NCBI GenBank assembly: GCA_030248065.1
Contig: JASAMV010001041.1
Coordinates: 1 to 64,000, forward strand
Source of the DNA: Rhynchonema sp. JSB1_4
Lineage: Eukaryota; Nematoda; Chromadorea; Monhysterida; Xyalidae
Direction: 5' to 3'
DNA: 64,000 nucleotides
A program made the translations under genes and the position numbers. Below the pieces are notes generated by a model, which saw nothing but the letters and a program-made list of their open reading frames with translations, made no database searches and had not been told where the DNA came from. The number at the start of each line of letters is the position of its first letter. The first letter of the stretch is position 1. Positions 59,881 to 64,000 of the stretch are shown piece after piece.

Positions 59881-62800
59881 TTACTCAACAATGCCGAACA
59901 GCCAGGCACCGCGTTTGCCAGGGTCGTTGCTGCCGAAGAACTCGTTCCACAACTGCACAAACAGACCGTAGTCGATCATCTCCAATTTGTTGCCCTTGTA
60001 ATCCTGAATGACAAAGGCGAATCCGTGGCTGATCTTTGATTTGAGAAATCTGTCTATTTGTGTGAACACGCTGTATTTTCCCCTGTGTGGTGTTTTTTAC
60101 CATCGGCTTGCATGGGTGAACGTTTCCTGAATTCACTGATGCTTCTATGATTAACTGTTGTGAAACATCAACCAGCCAGTTAATGCCACTGGCGTGTGTT
60201 CTATTTGTACCGGCAGGAACAGGCAGAAAATCCAATCAAGAATTTAACGTTCATATGAGATGATTGAGTTTGCCAAAGATTTTTTTGGAAGTTTGTTCAA
60301 AGGTTCGTAAAAGTGCAAAACATCTGTGCAAAAGTCCAAAAGTGCGATTCAGGCGATTATGAAACAATAAACAACCAACCAGCGCGAAACATGAGAACGC
60401 GAGTTTTGAGTCTTTGGGATCGATACCGTAGATCTTCATAACCTCAGCGTACTCCTCGGCGTCAATGAATTTGTCGCCTGAATCGGCAAGGTGTTTATAC
60501 ATCCGCAAACAAAACAGTCGGTGCAGCCGCTGGTATTATACGCCTCACTAGATACCTAATCTTGTCTAGTGTCTGGCGTTCTTCTGTTAATTTTCTTTAA
60601 GCTGGAGTTATTGTACATATTCTTGTCCATTTTAGGCTTGTAGACAATGGGGACAAAATTTTCTTTGAATCATGTTTAGTGATAGCGTTGTAGCACTAAT
60701 TTGGACCAGCGTAAAAGTTGTTCAAGCGGTAAAGGGTAACAGCAACGAAGATTATCTCACATCCGAGATGCAGCTTGATCCAAAAAGGTTTCCACAAGTG
60801 CTGAATACCAACAGTATAGTCCATCCATCAGCTCATGTCACTTTGTGATGGTGTTGGCCAACTTGTTCCCTTCCTCCACGTTCTAATGAAAGAGAAATTG
60901 AGTTTCCGAAAAAAATTATTTTTGCTTCCAGATTGTGGTTTTTATGAAATCGACGTGTTTTATCGATTTTAATTTAATTTAATTTTAAATTTGATCGAAT
61001 TCAATCTATTTCGACACATTTTGTTATTTTTTTTAGTTTTTTGCAAAATCGGTCACACTCAATTTCTCTTTCATTAGAACGTGGAGGAAGGGAACAAACC
61101 AGCCAGCAGCAACACAAAGTGCCATGAGCTGGTGGATGGATTATACAATTCCTACGGCCATGATTATGCGTGTACTGTGCGTTATGTGCGATGCAATGGT
61201 GCAACTCTTTGGTTTGTCTCTGTGACTAAACCGATAAAAAAGCTTAGCTTCCAAGAAGAGTAGTGAGCCCAAGACTGTTCATTCATGACGAGAAACAAAG
61301 CAAAACGCTCATGTCGATGTTGCCACTGTTATCATGTTACATTTGTCAGTGTACATTTGAGATAGCACAAAACCTGGCATCCGGATTTCGAGAAGAAAAC
61401 TCGAGTTCCCATTACATTCCTACATACACTGAGCACCACACAGCATGTTTGGTGTGGTTTACCTGAGGTGTCGATAAGGAAGAACATGTATTTGAGATAC
61501 TCCCACTGCCAGACGGTCATGTGACGCGGGTCGTACTTCTTCCAGATGTCGTGCCACTCCTCGATAGTGATCTCGGCGTCGGCCGGCACGTCCTTGAAAC
61601 ATCAGGCACGGCATTTTATTGTCGGCTGTGCTCGCAGCCGGGAAGGCTGTTCCCTTACCACATGCTATTGTCCTATGAAATTGTCACTGACAACTTCACA
61701 CGGAATGGGTTTTAATCGCCGATTTGTATAAAAATTGATTTTGTCATTCACTCGAGACTCGTCGACCAATGCAATGCACATGATTATGAAACACTAAATG
61801 ATCGACATCGATAGGCCACTGAAAATGAAACACGTTCGGATGGAACCAAATGTTTGGCTTGGCCTTGATAGCTGCATTTTGAAATTTAAAACCGGGTTCA
61901 TTTACATATTGTGGTGCCTGGTGAACAGGACATGCTCAGGGCATTTTGTCACTGTGGTAAGGAGGAATGATCTCAAAGCACGACGGTTTAGCAGAATACA
62001 TACTTTCTTACAGTCCTGTGGTCCACTGCCTGGATATTTCATGAAAAAAATGCTGGATTACACAGTGGGCGGACACAGCTTCGAACAACACTTTAGATTT
62101 TGCTTCGAAGACTTGTGCCACTTTGGCAATACATGAAAAGTACAAACCGTGGATCAAGAATCATTGGATTATAAACTATAGAAAGTTATTTCCGAGCCAC
62201 CCAGTGACTTACATCGGTTATCGAGATACCCTTGACGGACATGAGCAGTCCCTTCCAGACCATGTCCATAGCATCCTTGATGATCTTGTATTCGTTCGAC
62301 TCCTCACCACGCAGGTCCTTCACTTTCTGAAACATCAGGTATAAATTGTGTGTGCCCCTGTGCAGAGGTGTGATGGTCCTGCAATTCACCACACTAATGA
62401 TCCCGCTCTGGTGTACGGATGAAATTCTGTGCGGAACGTTCAACATTGGGCTTTAGGAGTCGTTACCCTCAGTATTTTTCGTGCCATAACATACACAATA
62501 TGTCAGAACGAGCCAAATTTGACTCAGATCGACAACAAATAAACGAAACGAACGCACCTCGAACAACACTTCGAAATCGCCCCAGTCGACGACACCGTTG
62601 TGGTTAGTATCTGGAACGGAGGGACATTTTTTCTAACATTGTTGTTGTTGTTTTTTATGTTGTTGAAATTTAATCCGCTACTGAACACCCTCGAAGGTTG
62701 CACAAGTGTGTGAGTGCAGACTTCAATCGTATTCGAAAGGATTGAATTACAAAACAACGTGCCATTACGCTTGTAATAATAGCAAAAACGCGAACCGGTG

Positions 62801-63377
62801 CCGTAGGTACATTGGTGTTGTATTTCATGGTATGCTTAGAGCACAACTCGCCCAGCAGTGTTTTACGCTTTTAAACCTATCGAGGGCCTAAGGCTTAGGC
62901 CTCCAGGTACATGCCAAGGTTTAAGCTTAGTCTAAGGCCTATCCTAAAATATACTCCAACCACAGCCATGCGTTCAGCATGTTGATCATTAATGCCCAGA
63001 GGGCAGATCCCATAAGTCCGTCATAAGGACACTGCTACTACATACACAACTGAAATGTGCATATGCCTAAACCCTAATAAAAACAATGATTAATGAATAT
63101 GTATTGGCGCAAGCACGTCATCAAAAAACGAAAGCTTTTAGTGCCACTCTCAAAAGTGTGGGAAAGAGTCAATAATCAGCTACAAAGTACAATGAGCACT
63201 GGTACCAAACACTCTACAATGTTACCATGTTTGTGGTCTGAGATTGAGCTTAAATTCAGCATGTACTATGGTCACGCATGTAAGCTGATGTTTCACCCTG
63301 TACCGTAACCGACCGAAGAACGTGTAGAACACACGGTCCCACTTCTTCTTCATGTAGTCATCGACACGGATGGGCAT
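59881..63377 (-). CDS. calexcitin / sarcoplasmic-type EF-hand protein
   Basis: Small Ca2+ sensor or buffer of excitable cells. Six exons in phase: 63377-63314, 62610-62558, 62326-62213, 61592-61463, 60477-60380, 60003-59881. They give 582 nt, 193 residues, the usual family size. Four EF-hands: loop 1 D-T-N-H-N-G-V-V-D-W-G-D across exons 1 and 2; loop 2 D-V-P-A-D-A-E-I-T-I-E-E; loop 3 canonical D-T-S-G-D-K-F-I-D-A-E-E across exons 4 and 5; loop 4 D-Y-K-G-N-K-L-E degenerate, probably non-binding. HMTVWQWEYLKYMFFLIDTSG and the end GAWLFGIVE are family-typical. Upstream of the chosen Met (MPIRVDDYMKKKWDRV) the frame stays open for about 200 codons to 63977. This extension is Ser/Gln/Thr-rich and may be UTR or a long N-terminal isoform. 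Four of five introns carry the TGATGTTTCA word. Confidence 0.93.
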
Positions 63378-63977
63378 GGTTGATTGCGAGATTCGGGCTT
63401 GACGCGATTGCGACAGGGAACTGACGACACGCCGCCAATGCGAGTTGTCGTTATGATGATTTGATGTCAAACTGCTGCTGCTACTGCTGCAAGGTGACAC
63501 TGGCTCAGGTTGCTGGCTGTTTGTAGCTTCGTCGACAGGTTTTATCCAATAGCCGAATAATCCACTATGGCGCGTTGTGTAACAGACACGGGATGCCGCA
63601 CCGACTGCCTGCTGTCCGTCCGGCCGACGCTGTTGTGTCTTGTCGGTGCTGTGGTGCTGCTGCTGTGCGTTGCGGTTCCTGTCACCCGCACTGTGGTTGG
63701 CTGGGGCGCGGATGGTGCTGCTCACCGTCCTGTTTGGTGCACCGGGCTGCAGTGGAGAATATGATGCAACTGATGGTGGCTCAAAGTTGGTGGTGTGCGA
63801 ACCAAGTGTACAGCCGCAGATGCAATCCGAGCTCACAGCAGCAGCACTTGTGCGTTTACATGTCGTACACCAGCGGTCGGTGTAACACAAAGTTGTGGCT
63901 GCTGGTACATATGGGATTTGGTCGGCTGTCGGCTGTGGGCTCAGCCCTGGTCCACGACTTGGCCTGCGGTACGGCAT
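63378..63977 (-). other. open frame upstream of calexcitin (UTR or N-terminal extension)
   Basis: The calexcitin frame continues without stop for 200 codons above the chosen Met. Composition is Ser, Thr, Gln, Pro and Arg-rich with a poly-Ser run, a cysteine-containing patch near its start and no known domain. Length without stops favours translation, but low-complexity GC-rich DNA can do this by chance. Confidence 0.4.
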
Positions 63978-64000
63978 ACAGCAGCTGCCTGCTGTGTAAT

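Noticed and set aside
62214..63313. Introns with matching inverted ends (GTGAAACATCA to TGATGTTTCAG), i.e. introner elements
   Set aside because: The motif near 63286 is about 20 bp inside the intron, not at the donor, and no single intron has both ends. The word is enriched but does not bound introns.
1..64000. CRISPR arrays, bacterial operons, rRNA genes
   Set aside because: No regularly spaced direct repeats, Shine-Dalgarno-led gene runs or rRNA signatures were found; the window is intron-rich eukaryotic DNA.

Overview
The window is animal nuclear DNA, most likely from a nematode. Every gene is broken into short exons by mostly 50-400 bp introns that begin GT and end in TTTCAG or TTGCAG. 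The gene set fits this (a drag-1-type RGM protein, a calexcitin, npp-12/gp210), but the phylum call is inference. There are no bacterial-type operons, no rRNA and no convincing tRNA. I assembled the gene models by hand from homology, splice sites and reading-frame phase. All phases close, except for one apparent frameshift in gp210 and one uncertain donor in the unknown gene at 26.3 kb.

Layout. 0-3.9 kb is repeat-rich: the endonuclease part of a non-LTR retrotransposon running off the left edge, low-complexity DNA and short hAT-like MITEs. 3.9-7.1 kb (+) is ribosomal protein L4, with two MITEs in its first intron. 8.3-9.5 kb (-) is a LysM-domain protein. 10.4-25.1 kb (+) is a complete 42-exon nuclear pore membrane glycoprotein gp210. 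26.3-29.8 kb (+) is an unrecognised type I membrane protein. 31.0-34.6 kb (-) is ABHD16A lipase, divergent across 382 bp from 35.0-43.0 kb (+), the phosphoinositide phosphatase SAC1. Intron 4 of SAC1 carries an entire antisense gene (37.8-39.3 kb) for an unknown type II membrane protein. 43.4-45.9 kb (-) is a PBLD/PhzF-like protein, tail-to-tail with SAC1. 46.6-49.9 kb (-) is a repulsive guidance molecule (BMP co-receptor). About 9.7 kb without recognisable genes follows (50.2-59.9 kb), then 59.9-63.4 kb (-) calexcitin, a neuronal-type EF-hand protein.

The genes do not form one pathway. They look like an ordinary gene neighbourhood that includes several membrane-system proteins: nuclear pore, ER phosphoinositide and lipid hydrolases, and a surface co-receptor.

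The most unusual signals are not genes. (1) The 10-mer TGATGTTTCA and its complement occur 14 times exactly, against about 0.1 expected by chance, mostly in introns and on both strands. (2) At least three non-autonomous hAT-like families are present, several with perfect 8-bp target duplications. One has a related empty site in the window, and one duplicated a splice acceptor in gp210. (3) There is a short Helitron-like element in a gp210 intron. (4) Introns carry nested and fold-back elements.
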